Assembly: GCA_021307315.1 (NCBI GenBank)
Contig: JAJSPD010000003.1
Span: 620,001-684,000, forward strand
Origin: Bisporella sp. PMI_857
Taxonomy: Eukaryota; Ascomycota; Leotiomycetes; Helotiales; Helotiaceae
Length of the DNA: 64,000 nucleotides
Reading direction: 5' to 3'
In this document: piece after piece, positions 1-10,535 of the stretch
Numbering within the stretch: position 1 is the first letter of the stretch
Layout: every line of letters starts with the position of its first letter
Made by a program: the position numbers and the translations under genes
Notes under the pieces: model-generated
The model's database searches: none
Told to the model about the DNA's origin: nothing
The model's input: the letters and a program-made list of their open reading frames with translations, nothing else

Positions 1-751
1 TGTCGCATTATTATTTCATCCAGCATCGAATGATGAACGAGGGGATTATACATTGCTAAGAGTTTGAAACATATCTCCTTAGAGGGGATATTCGTTAGGG
101 CCTTCAATACCTGGTCCATCCGCACTGTAGGAGCCGAAGGTCTATTCCGTCCAAGAAGTGGTTGTCCGAAGGGCCAGGTAGCCGGATGCTTGCGGCTATT
201 CTCACTAATATTGATATCTTCTGAGACATTGGCATCTCTGAATATAGCTGAGAAGCTGGTTGGACCATAATACCTCGCAGACCGTTGAAATGTGGCATTT
301 TTATCCCAATACATGTGTCGATGAAGCGGATTATTCCGTGTAGCATCATCTGATCCCAGGAGCGGTCCATCAGTTGCTTTATTTATAGCAGATGTCAGAG
401 GATCAATAATCTGCTGAGTCGGAGATTCTTGACCTAAACTTTGAGGGGAAGATAAATCATGACTTGAACCACCTGAAGTGGTAGGAGTATGCTGCGCGGA
501 CCCCAAGGAAGCCACTATTGCTCCTCGGGGCCTCGTCATCGGCGCAGGGTGGTAAATGCATTTTGCAGTCAGTTTTCGCCTAACGCATCTTCCGCAATGA
601 GGCAGACTGTGGTCACAGGCTAATCTATAATGAAAGGGTCAGCATGCTGCGAATGATAAATGATATGGGGTGAGTACTTCGCCTTACGGCAGACCTCGCA
701 AGCTTGCTTCTTGCCATTTCTTCTTAAGCCAATGCCTCCACCCGATGACAT
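1..751 (-). CDS. Zn2Cys6 transcription factor, N-terminal part (cut by window edge)
   Basis: Two exons are visible: 751..678 and 624..1, joined across a 53 bp intron (625..677), with the 3' part outside the window. The spliced start gives a short basic leader and then a complete binuclear zinc cluster with spacing C-x2-C-x6-C-x6-C-x2-C-x8-C (residues about 18 to 45), starting CEVCRKAKLAC. This is the DNA-binding domain of the Gal4 class of fungal regulators, which bind DNA as nuclear proteins. The intron falls inside the zinc cluster, just before its third Cys, so the single-frame view hides the domain. About 232 residues are visible; after the finger comes a Ser/Thr-rich linker. No stop occurs before the window edge. 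The target genes and the middle homology region cannot be seen. The start is the ATG at 751, 17 codons before the first Cys. Confidence 0.85.
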
Positions 752-1469
752 TTCAGATGTATAAGAATACCAGTATTAATTGTGACTGTCACCAGTCTAG
801 GGATATCGGTGCTATGGAATTGTGACAAAGCTGCAGGCCTGGGCCACCTTAATTAGACGTAGATGGTTATACAAAGCTCACACTATAACATGCACATCGC
901 TCGTGGACACACGTCCTCCTTTGCCTCTGTGTTCGAGTTCGGGCGCCGCGCTCGTGATATTGATCGAACTCTCACTAGAGTGGGGACTTGATATGATGAC
1001 AGTGTCACGTGTATATAAACTAATGCTAAGCGAGGCTTCAGGGGCAGGAAACAAAGAGCTCTCATATGTCTCTATCGATTTATCTGGAAAGCACTAAATC
1101 CTAATGTCACATTGGCTCGTTGGCAAAAGGGTGTGAGCAAGGCTTCGATTATATGACTATTGAGACCTATTCAAAGCTAGCTGCCTTGTAGAAGTCTCCT
1201 ACGGAGTACTACATGCTTCGAGTCCGTTGAGCGGACAAATCTGCGCAACACTCTACTTAGCTAGCGTTTTGCTTTGACCTTATCAGTTTATAATTTCTAC
1301 ACATCTACTAATGGAGAGCGTATGGCGAAACAGTTGCCTTGCATTCCGTAAGCATTCTGCGTCGTGTTCTGGTGAGACATCCAATTCTTCTCAAGTTTTC
1401 TGGGAGAAATATAGGCAGTATGCCCGGCCTCATGCACCATTATTCAAGTGTTCAGATACGTCTGTGGCA
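752..1469. other. Intergenic: upstream of the Zn2Cys6 gene, downstream of dsc3
   Basis: No gene is supported here. Short open frames at 822..1097 and 1339..1623 lack family resemblance, and the second overlaps the dsc3 3' end. A palindromic E-box CACGTG lies at 1006..1011, next to an AT-rich TATA-like stretch; its use is unknown. Confidence 0.6.
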
Positions 1470-2333
1470 TCAAGACATCACTCTTAAGACCCCAAAGGTA
1501 AGGCTTAACAAGAACCCAGTAAACACGGCTATTTGCCGTCTTTTGGACCATATGCCACCGCCTTCTCTCATAGCCCAACCCACGCAACCCAGAGGCCACA
1601 AGAAACCTATTATATTGCCATAAAGCAAATCATCAAGCGCACCTCCACCAAGACCATCATCTCCAAAATCGAACCCACCCTCTTCAGTCCCTAATCCAGA
1701 ATTACCCGCATTATTATCTATCCATGCATCCTCCATACGGCGCAGGGTTGCTGGAGAGGGCATTGTGGCTTCTGTGTGTATACTTGACTGAATTGAGAGG
1801 AACTGAAGCCGTAATTGGTTGACCTCAGCCGGAGTAAAACCACCTGACAAAAGCCGGTCGAATCCCTGCGGTGCAGGTGTGGTCGTGGACAATGGCGGAA
1901 CATTTTTGGACGAATTCTTGGATTTCCTATCTTTGCTTGACTTCTTTCTTGATTCAGCAGCTGCTAGAGCTTCTGTGGACAGTTCAGCAGATGTCAGGAC
2001 ATCGCCAATAGCACAATTGATATAAACGCGTGCAGGGGGGACTTCGATAGCTTTGCCTTTGCCTTTAGGATCCGAAACTGGCGGGAGTGGACTGGGTATT
2101 TTGAGGACGGATGCTAGGATATCATCGTCTTTAAGCAGTTTCCCACTATGGATTAAGCGGAAGTGGTGTTTGGATGTTGAGTGGTCAAGCTTCGATCGGA
2201 TGAGATGCTTGAGAGCAATTACGGTAGTTTCTTCGGGCTCTTCTATGTCCAATAGCAGATCAGCCGTAGACGTAGTGAATCGGATAGTGATGGGAAGATG
2301 GCCATTAGGCCCAGATATGTTGTTGGCAGCCAT
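1470..2333 (-). CDS. dsc3: Dsc3-like subunit of the Golgi DSC E3 ubiquitin ligase (DUF2407)
   Basis: A single exon of 287 residues starts at the ATG at 2333. The N-terminal region (about residues 14 to 90) reads as a ubiquitin-like fold, with the pattern LKHLIRSKLD followed by RLIHSGKLLKDDDIL. A Ser/Lys-rich linker follows, then the second conserved DUF2407 block (from about residue 150). The C-terminus has two hydrophobic segments, around GNIIGFLWPLGCVGWAM and AVFTGFLLSLTFGVL, consistent with membrane anchoring. In fission yeast and Aspergillus, Dsc3/DscC belongs to the membrane-bound Dsc ligase needed for SREBP cleavage and Golgi protein quality control. Length and architecture match the family. 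The next gene, on the plus strand, is divergent from it. The family call is by recognition of the architecture; function is transferred from the family. Confidence 0.85.
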   Translation of the reverse strand: MAANNISGPNGHLPITIRFTTSTADLLLDIEEPEETTVIALKHLIRSKLDHSTSKHHFRLIHSGKLLKDDDILASVLKIPSPLPPVSDPKGKGKAIEVPPARVYINCAIGDVLTSAELSTEALAAAESRKKSSKDRKSKNSSKNVPPLSTTTPAPQGFDRLLSGGFTPAEVNQLRLQFLSIQSSIHTEATMPSPATLRRMEDAWIDNNAGNSGLGTEEGGFDFGDDGLGGGALDDLLYGNIIGFLWPLGCVGWAMREGGGIWSKRRQIAVFTGFLLSLTFGVLRVMS

Positions 2334-3010
2334 AAACGTTTCGAAGTTCTGTCAATTTATAGCTAGCTTGCGGTAAAAGAATCAATCCCCAGATCACCTC
2401 TTATCCGGCAGGCACGGTTCTAGAGCATACATGCTCACACCCAGTGCACAGTGGTTTGTGATATTGGTAGAATATTGGATGATGTTGCGACACGGTGACG
2501 AGATAAGAACAGCAGAGAAGCAGACCCTACCTAAGCTAAACTTTTTCGCGCGTTTCACGCGTTAAAGTTAATCAGGGTAAGCAGTTCATCTAAGGCGCCT
2601 GTGCCTTTCAAATAGCGGCCGCTCAATCAGCAACTAAGGAGAAAGATATGTCGTCTTGCGTGCTGCACAGGCTTCGTAGCTGCGCGCATTGTGAAGGGAA
2701 TGTAATACGTATTGTGAGGAAGCTGTAAGGCTCTGGGTAGTTTGGTGCCTTGCGCAATCTTTGCCTTATTGCAGTTAGCGTTCAGTGCATGGTGCTGGTT
2801 ATCAATCAATCCCTGCAATCGCGCCATACATGACCCCTCCAAGGACTCTGTTGATAGTGGGGGAAGCTGGCTGGCTTCAGGACTTCAAATTATTGTCAGC
2901 ACGCAGCGCTACAAGACCACTGCAGGGCGCTAGTTGAGTCATTGAAGTGACAGAATTTGAGAGAAAGATAAAGGCTATCTGTAACAAGCAATTTTCAAGT
3001 CCAATCCTCT
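2334..3010. promoter_or_regulatory. Divergent promoter between dsc3 and the kynurenine aminotransferase
   Basis: This 677 bp stretch separates two divergent genes. It holds TTTCGCGCG at 2544..2552 and ACGCGT at 2557..2562, which resemble SCB/MCB cell-cycle elements, but neither flanking gene is a known cell-cycle target. No supported coding sequence is seen; the frames at 2627..2842 and 2742..2933 are mutual shadows without recognisable domains. Confidence 0.35.
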
Positions 3011-4763
3011 ATGCTCCCAAGAGGATCCGTGTATCAGCTTGCCCGAACTCGAATTTATAACTCTATTGCCATCTACCGTTCTGCTGCCAATAGCGGAAGA
3101 CGCTTTTCTTCCAAGATGGTTGCGGATGAGCGAGCACTGCTGAAGCCTGCGTCTAGAGTCGCTGCCAGTAAGCAAGATGTATGGTATGTATGAAGAGGAT
3201 CATTTCCGATTCATCCTGGGTCCTCTTGATGAAGGCCACGGTAACCGCTGCAAGTTGTAGAGGAATCTTGTCGTTTGGGTTGGCGCAGTCTCCATTGCTG
3301 ACAACATCTCTTTGTATCGAAGGATAATATTCCGCATTTTGAACCCATTCTGACTTCTAGTTCAAAGGTCAATTGTTAACGAAGCTGCTGCAAACTCTCC
3401 AATTCAACCTATAGTGAACTTGGGTCAGGGATTTTATGGAGTAAGACTCCTTACTCTTTTTCTTCATTCCTCTGCGCTGCCCACCCTCTGCTAAGACTTG
3501 CCGCTAACATGTCGCTATTCATAGTATAACCCACCAGAGTATATCTTGAACGCGGCAAAAGATGCTCTAAACAAGGTTGAATGTAACCAATACTCTCATA
3601 CCAAGGGACGGCCGCGACTGAAGAAGGCCATCGCTGACGCATACTCTCCATTATGGGGCCGCAAGCTTAACCCGGAGACGGAGGTTACCATTACATCTGG
3701 TGCAAATGAAGGTGCGCTCGAACGGCTCATGAACGAGAATATATTCTGATCCTTATTAGGAATGTTGAGTGCGTTCATGGGCTTTATCGAGAAAGACGAT
3801 GAGGTTATTCTCTTTGAACCTTTCTTCGACCAGTAAGCTGAAGGTTATCTTTAAAAATGATCGGCGCTGACATTGCATAGATACATTAGCAACATCGAAA
3901 TGCCTGGAGGCAAGATTGTATATGTTCCTCTACATCCACCCGAGAAAGGGGCAACAGAAAATACCTCAGCTGCACAATGGACCATTGATTTTGCCGAGTT
4001 GGAGGCAGCTATCACATCCAAGACGAAGATGATAGTAATAAACACACCACACAACCCTGTAGGGAAAGTCTTCTCTAAAGAAGAACTCCTCAAGATTGCA
4101 GATCTCTGCGTCAAGAACAATATCATAATCCTCTCCGATGAGGTCTACGATCGTTTATACTACGTCCCATTCACCAGAATCGCAACGCTTTCACCGGAAA
4201 TAGAGAGACTCACTCTCACAGTTGGTTCGGCAGGAAAGAACTTTTACGCAACAGGGTGGCGTGTAGGCTGGCTGATTGGTCCTCCTCACCTGATCCAGTA
4301 TGTCGCCGCGGCTCATACGAGAATCTGCTTCGCGACTGTATCACCCCTTCAAGAAGCTGCAGCGGTTGGGTTTGAACAAGCCGATGCGAACAACTTCTGG
4401 GAGACTGTGAAGGGTGATATGAAGCGCAAAATGGATATCCTCAACGAAATCTGGGGAGAGCTTGGACTTCCGTACTCTGAACCTGAAGGAGGCTATTTCG
4501 TGCTGGTAAATATGACGAAAGTGAAGGTCCCAGCGGACTATCCATTTCCTGATCACGTGAAAAACCGCCCGCGGGATTTCAAGCTCAGTTGGTTCTTGAT
4601 TCAGGAAGTGGGTGTGGCGGCGATCCCCCCCACGGAATTTTACACTGAAGCAAATACGCACCTTGGAGAGGACTGGTTACGCTTTGCTGTTTGCAAGGAA
4701 GATGCCGTTCTGGAGAGCGCGAAGGAGAGGCTGAGGAGCCTGAAGAAATACATAGAGGCTTAG
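3011..4763 (+). CDS. BNA3: Kynurenine--oxoglutarate aminotransferase, BNA3/KYAT type
   Basis: Five exons: 3011..3183, 3368..3440, 3525..3711, 3760..3832 and 3881..4763 (462 residues). The product is a fold-type I PLP aminotransferase of the kynurenine aminotransferase / cysteine-S-conjugate beta-lyase family, which converts kynurenine to kynurenic acid. Diagnostic segments appear in order: VNLGQGFYG, NQYSHTKGRPRLKKAI, TSGANEGMLSAF, NTPHNPVGKVF, LSDEVYDRL, and the PLP-lysine block SAGKNFYATGWRVGW (Lys about 288). The Arg near the C-terminus (WLRFAVCKED) would hold the substrate carboxylate. The first ~35 residues are rich in Arg and Ser and lack acidic residues, suggesting mitochondrial import from the first ATG; a second ATG at residue 36 (MVADER) could give a cytosolic form. 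All junctions keep frame and restore family blocks. Substrate preference among KAT paralogues is inferred. Confidence 0.92.
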
Positions 4764-5594
4764 ATGACTATCTATACTTTCCTCACGGAGAAGATTTAAT
4801 AGACAAGGAAACTAAAGCTACATCATAAACCTTTTTCCCTTGGACGTGCATCGCGTTTTCTGCCTATGCTTGGGCTATGCAACAGAATTCCTTGTGCTTT
4901 CTCTGTTCTTTGTTAGCTGCCTAAATATATTTTTTGAACCCCTCTAGCACACATCATGCAATGTACCTCTGCTTGTATTCCACCTAGAGTTGAATGGAGT
5001 ACGGTGTTGGCTAGTTACCTCGGCGATATTTTGGCCAAGCTGTGGAGTAGGCAGATGGCTCAATGGTGCTTTAACATTTGCGTATATAGAGCGTGGTCCG
5101 AAATAGACCCAAAGTATATGAAAGGCCAAGTTTCTCGACGCAATAAGGCTGGGATGAAATAGTGCAGTTACATGTTAGTATAGATACAAGCTCATAGGAA
5201 AACTGGATCAATGTTTGGCAAATTATATCTCATTTTCACCTTCCACGGTCACCAAATGAGTGTAAAAATTCACTGCCCACCTACATAATGTTCAATATGG
5301 TTTTTATCTTGAAAAATTTTAGAATTTATGAAACATTTATGTTGTCGATAACCCGCGTAAACTTTCAGCCTTGGTGACATCCGCTTAAGATTTCCGCCGG
5401 TAAGTTGCTAGCTTACAATGCATCGGCATAGGACTCATCCGGACGATACGCAACAAAATTTAACAATTCAATATTGGTCATTTTCAATTGGTAGGTATGC
5501 TTGCTACACTGCCTCTGATGGAGAACAACACGCTTCTGGTTGTGGTACAATCATCTTCATTTGCCACCGAGTGTCCTTCCCATCAATACCTTAT
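4764..5594. other. Intergenic between convergent genes
   Basis: This is the shared 3' region of BNA3 (+) and the flavoprotein gene (-). An AT-rich block lies around 5270..5345. Short frames at 4944..5162 occur on both strands without recognisable features. No gene is supported. Confidence 0.6.
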
Positions 5595-7253
5595 TCACCA
5601 CTGAAGTTTCCTCTGCATCCCATTGACTTGGATCTGCAATCTCTGCCCTACTACCCTTTCAATTCCCACCAATCTCTCAAGGATTTGGACAACTTTTTGG
5701 ATCAATATCAAAAGCAACCTCAAGACCAAATCCCGTAACCGTAAGCGCGGTTTGTTGCCTCTGCTGAATGTGCTATCCCTGAACTTAAATGGTAACGTCG
5801 CACCGAGATGATCCTGTGCAACCTTCAGTCCGCTCGAGAATCCATCTTCATGGAAGCCATACTTCGTCCATGCCCCACAGTAGCTGATATTTCTCTTATT
5901 CTGAATATACGGGAGCAGACCTTGAGAACGTATAGCTGCGGCATTGTAGAGGGGATGCGAGTATGTGTATCGGCCTTGAATCAGTTCTTGCGCTGGGAGG
6001 TGAAGCGGATTCAGTGTGACAAGGACGTTACCGAAAGTGGCGGTGGGAATGTGTTGCAGAATATTCATGTTATAGGTTAGACATACTTGGTCGATGTTCG
6101 ACCCCGTAGCAGAAGACTCGGTAATGTAGTTCCAAGATGACCATGCTTCTCTTTTTTTTGGCATGAGAGAGAGATCAGAATGCAGAATCGCAATGTTCTT
6201 GCTGGTTTGAAAACCGGAGAGGATTTCTCGCTCGTTCGTAGTGGCTTCAGGGTCAACTATCGTAGCCGCTTGGTCGCCATGGGTTGCCAGGATAACATGG
6301 TCATATATCTCTGATCTTCCATTTTTCAGATGGAGGCGCACTCGGCCATCGTCTGTATGTGTAGCCGTTTCTACAGGGGTGTTCAGAAATATGTGGTTTG
6401 GTGGAAAGCCTTTCATGACTGCATCGATGTAACTCTTGGCCCCCCATGGTAGTGTCAACCATTGCGGTCTGGCCGATATTGTGTTTAAAAGGTGATGATT
6501 ATACCTAGAACTTTATTAGTAACACATTTGGCAGGTGACGAGTTCCGGGCCAAATATACATAAACCTAACTAGAGTCACTGCTGGAAACTCTAGTGTGCA
6601 TTTATCGGGGCTTGTGCTCCAAACCGCAGCAGTCATTGGGATAAGATAGTCATCCCGAAATGCATCTGAGTACCCCTCCCTCTCAAGATATTCTCCAATT
6701 GACTCTTGGACTTTTGTATGTTGGTAGCCATTCGTCAATGGATATTCCTCGCTCTGGTTTTCACTTTTCAGTAAGTCGAGAGCGAATTGGTTGAAACGTA
6801 TTATATCGAAGATCATTCTCCACATCCGAGGTGATAATAAGTTCCATCGTTGCGCAAAAACTGCAGAAAGTGATGTTCCTGCCCATTCAAAAGCCCCGCG
6901 GTCCCGTGAGACACCAAAGGTCATCTCTGTAGGTACTGTTGGCACATTGATAGCTTTTAGGAATGCTATGAAATTAGCTAATCGCTGTTAGTTTCCAATA
7001 CTTGAGCTGGCGCCAAAGTTGACGTACGATAAGTAGCTGTGTTCAACACAATGAAGCCAGTATCGACCAATGTCTTGTATTTCCCGTGCTTATACTCTAC
7101 TGTATTCGTATGGCCCCCAAGCCTATCCGCTGCTTCGTATAGGTATACATCGTGATGAGTTCGATTCAGCGCCCAGAGCGCACCAATTCCAGCAGAACCG
7201 CTTCCAACGATCGCGACCTTCTTTCTGGGGAACTGTGGTGTTAGGGGAGCCAT
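5595..7253 (-). CDS. FAD-dependent amine-oxidase-like protein (COG2907 type)
   Basis: Three exons: 7253..7028, 6977..6560 and 6504..5595 (517 residues). The N-terminus carries a Rossmann FAD motif, [17 protein letters not shown] (about residues 13 to 29), then the FAD-ribose Glu region [12 protein letters not shown]. Middle blocks [14 protein letters not shown] and, after splicing, [10 protein letters not shown] then [15 protein letters not shown], and a C-terminal [20 protein letters not shown], are typical of the COG2907 branch of flavin amine oxidases. Bacterial relatives sit beside cyclopropane-fatty-acid synthase-like genes and DUF1365 and act in modified fatty-acid pathways. No such partners are in this window. 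The C-terminal ~60 residues are basic and hydrophobic ([17 protein letters not shown]), suggesting membrane contact. The substrate is unknown. It diverges from VTI1, with 700 bp between the start codons. Confidence 0.85.
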
Positions 7254-7953
7254 GGCATATATTTTTTAGATCAAGAAGGAAAGGACAATGATAAAAGAGA
7301 GAGGAGAATCACATTAGCATATCGGATCGTGTGTGAGTCGACCGATTGGAAGCTGCAGCAACAGAAGGCATTGGTGACGTGAGTGACATATGCATGCAAG
7401 CCAAAACTTAGTGGCTGGTTGTGGAACGTAAAACTGATACTAGAGAGAACCTAGAAAACGCGAAGAAGAAATGTAAACAGGATGTGAGAATTGTATGTAT
7501 ACTTAGTAGTCCTTATGAGGGGGATGAAATCCGAGACATTAACGGTCTGGTTTCGTGGAATTGTTTCTTCTTGAAGTTGCAGGGCTAGCTTCACGATATG
7601 TTTCCACTTCAACCTTGTACCCCAGTTTGAAGGAGGCGAGAGTCAAGTTGACCGAGTCAAGCCACATCTCAATACTCAGCCTCGTGACCCGCTTATTTGC
7701 GAGTGGCTGGTCGTCATTGTCTCCTTACAATCGTCAAGATAGGAATGGTTACCTATTTCCAACTCACTCGTCCAAATCAATCACAACTCGATTCACTATA
7801 CATACCTTTGAATTCCAGTAAGTCCAGCCTGGAATTGCAGTTAATGAAGCGTCCGTAGACCCCTCATGACTGGCGGCATTGCGCAAGCTCGGTTAAGGAT
7901 ACCTGTATCTTTGACATCAAGATGGCTAACTTCAACCTCTACACAGAACCAAC
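7254..7953. promoter_or_regulatory. Divergent promoter between the flavoprotein gene and VTI1
   Basis: No gene is supported in these 700 bp. The frame at 7555..7821 has no recognisable content. An upstream ATG at 7922 overlaps the VTI1 start in another frame and could act as a short upstream reading frame if transcription begins above it; this is inference. Confidence 0.4.
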
Positions 7954-8787
7954 ATGTCGCATCCTCTCGATACTGATGCTGGATCGGAGCTATTCAGCAG
8001 TTACGAGGCCGAGTTGAAGCTAGTGCAGGCAGATCTAAACCAGAAGTTAGACCAGATCCCAGATCTTCATGGAGAGCCACGAAAGGCCGCAGTTAGCCAG
8101 GCGGAGCGAGCAATAGAAGAGGCCAACGAGTTGCTGGATCAAATGCGCCTCGAGAAACAAAATATTCCATCAGCTACACGCACAAAAGTCAACCAACGTT
8201 TCCGAAACCACGAAGTAAGTAGATTAATATAACATGGCTCGCTCGAACGAGGCGATACCACAGATGTGGAGCAAAACCGATGGCTTTTTGAATAGTGCTG
8301 ATCGCAATGTTAGTCCGACGTTGATAGAGCAAAGCAGAAGCTCCGAACATTAGCAGATGATCGCTCGGCTCTATTTGGCTCTCGGTATTCAGATAATCCA
8401 AATGATGTACAACTTGAACAACGTCAACAGCTTCTCTCTGGTACAGACAGACTGGACCGCAGCTCACAAAGGCTTAAAGCCAGTCAGGCCTTAGCCAATG
8501 AAACTGAGGCTATTGGAGCAAGTACACTTGCGGATCTACATAGACAGCGGGAAACCATACAGCACACTGGCGATGTGCTCTTGGAAAGCGAAGGATATGT
8601 GGACAGGAGCGTGAAGACTCTAAGGGGTATGGCTCGTAGGTAAATCATCCCTAGCGTCCTGTAGCAGTAATGTCGCAGAAGTATATTGACTTTGTTTAGG
8701 ATGGCTACAAATAGGATTATAACGATTTGTATCATCACGGTTTTGGTACTTTTAATCATTGCTGTCATCGTCAGCAAGTTTAGATGA
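7954..8787 (+). CDS. VTI1: Vti1-type Qb-SNARE
   Basis: Three exons: 7954..8214, 8314..8639 and 8700..8787 (224 residues, close to yeast Vti1 at 217). The N-terminal three-helix region (about residues 10 to 95) begins SSYEAELKLVQADLNQKL. The coiled-coil SNARE motif follows at about 130 to 192 (SQALANETEAIGASTLADLHRQRE...). A single C-terminal membrane anchor (IITICIITVLVLLIIAVIV, about 201 to 219) ends with a short lumenal tail. Vti1 works in Golgi-to-endosome/vacuole and retrograde Golgi fusion as a tail-anchored SNARE. The last exon supplies only the anchor, so an unspliced reading would lose membrane attachment. Splice sites restore frame at all junctions. Confidence 0.93.
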
Positions 8788-9070
8788 GTACATACAGGAG
8801 AGGCGTTTGGAGTTTGCACATTACACAATTATATTCGAGTGGCATAATACTAGTTTCAGCTTTATGTACAATGAAGAATATTGACTCTTAAGAGCATTTG
8901 GCCGACGTATTTTCAAGTTTAGACATGCACTTATACATATCACTACAAGTTTATTCCAGGTAAAGTCGCTGGAAGTTATTGGCGAAGCGGAGATCGGTTA
9001 CTAAGTGCTAATAAACAGTAGATACAGATGGCGTACCGCACCCGTTCCTCAACAGTGTTGATATTGACAA

Positions 9071-10535
9071 CTAAAATACCACAGGTAACTCACTAATTCC
9101 AACATCCTTTCTGGGTGGGGAATACTTGACCTCATCAGATGGAATCGCCAACTTCAGCGTCGGGATTCTCTTCCAAATTGTCGCTATCACATAATTAACC
9201 AAACTTGTCCTTCATCCATTTCATGAACTCACCAAACGCTATCTCCAACTCCGCCCTAGCTAGCCACTCTGCCACACACCTATGCTCTCCCCATCCATAT
9301 CCCAGCGCCTCTTCCGTCCCCCTCTTCCTCTCCATATTAAAGACGTCCGGGTCTGGAAAAACATCCTCGTCTCTATTGCCGCTTTGTGTTGCAGCGATAA
9401 TCCCTTCTCCCGCCTTTATAGTCTTCCCACCAAGCTCGATATCCACCTTCGCGACCCTCTTCGTCGCCAGCGCGCTCGCGGTATGGTACCTACAAAGCTC
9501 CTCTACGAAAGGCTTGGTCCATTTCTCGGGGTCGCTCTTGAAGAGCGAGAGTTGTGACGGGTGTTTTAGGAGCTCGACGACGCCGAGCGCGATCATGGAG
9601 ATCATGGTTGCGTTCCCAGCCACGAGGAGCAGGAAGGCGATTTGTACGACGTCGTCGTGTTGGATGTGGCCTGGGATAAGCTGTTCTCGAACGAGGAGAC
9701 TGATGAGGTCATCTTTTGGCTCCTTTAGACGTTGTGAGACAAGATTCTCGAGGTAGGAGAGGAGGGAGGCATTGGCGTTTGCAGCTTCGGTTGCAGTTCC
9801 TGAGCCATTCGACCTTATGGCAGCCTGCTGGGTTAGGTAAGGTAGATCCTCGAAAGGAACGCCGAGGATGCCGTAAATAATCTGATAGGTGGTGTTAGAG
9901 GGATATTTTTTTGTTGGGAAGTAGGAGAAGATACATAGGAAGGAAGCGGGAGAGCGAATTTTTCGACGAGATCGAAGGGCTTGGATCCTCCTTCAGCGAT
10001 CACATTATCTAAGAGCTTATCTACGGTGTCTTGAATGTGTGGACGTGTGCTTTGGATGTGTTCATAGGTAAAGAGAGATTCAACCATGCCCCTATATGTC
10101 GTCAACACGAACTTCAAACACGGGCTTAGCCAGAACCGGAAAATTAATACCTCTGGCGCATGTGATCTGGAGGGTCCATATCAACCTAGAACACTTAGCA
10201 TACACCGAATATGCGTTGCATGAGCACAAACACACGAAAGTTGGTTTATTCTTCGCAGCCTCTTTTCCCCCAGCACTCAATTCGGGAAACCCCGGCCTGT
10301 TTCTTTGCTACTCAATATCAGCTTGGGGCCGCTGTCTAAGAAATACGGGGGAAACCTTCGACAAACGATCATCCGTCAATACAGCCTGTATATCTTTATG
10401 CTTCACTACCAGCCAAGCAATACTCCCATCGAAAAGCTCAACTTGCGAGACAGGCTCATGTTTGCGGAGCTGTGCATACTCGAGAGCTGGTTCGGTGCCA
10501 GACGGTCTTGCGAAGGGGAATTTAGGAGGAGACAT
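9071..10535 (-). CDS. CYP55: Nitric oxide reductase cytochrome P450 (P450nor, CYP55 family)
   Basis: Six exons: 10535..10356, 10307..10236, 10186..10152, 10091..9935, 9881..9233 and 9183..9071 (401 residues; the Fusarium enzyme is about 403). The protein reduces NO to N2O with electrons taken directly from NADH or NADPH, in fungal denitrification or NO detoxification. Visible family blocks are FDGSIAWLVVKHKDI, FPELSAGGKEAAKNKPTF, VDMDPPDHMRQRG, LPSYIIYGILGVPFEDL, the I-helix LLVAGNATM and VEELCRYHTASALATKR. The haem Cys is about residue 350 in YGWGEHRC, where the usual Phe of FxxGxxxC is Tyr. The last exon (IWKRIPTLKLAIP to PVVF) follows a 49 bp intron and is easily missed because the open frame runs to a stop inside that intron. 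There is no N-terminal anchor or clear mitochondrial leader, so a cytosolic form is likely. No nir/nar genes are nearby. Confidence 0.94.

Noticed and set aside
822..1097. Open frame of 91 codons upstream of dsc3
   Set aside because: No recognisable domain, and a competing frame covers it on the other strand; consistent with chance.
9071..10535. P450 and the MDR enzyme (50555..51753) as parts of a secondary-metabolite cluster
   Set aside because: They are 40 kb apart, the P450 is a nitric oxide reductase, and no synthase gene (PKS, NRPS, terpene) lies in the window.
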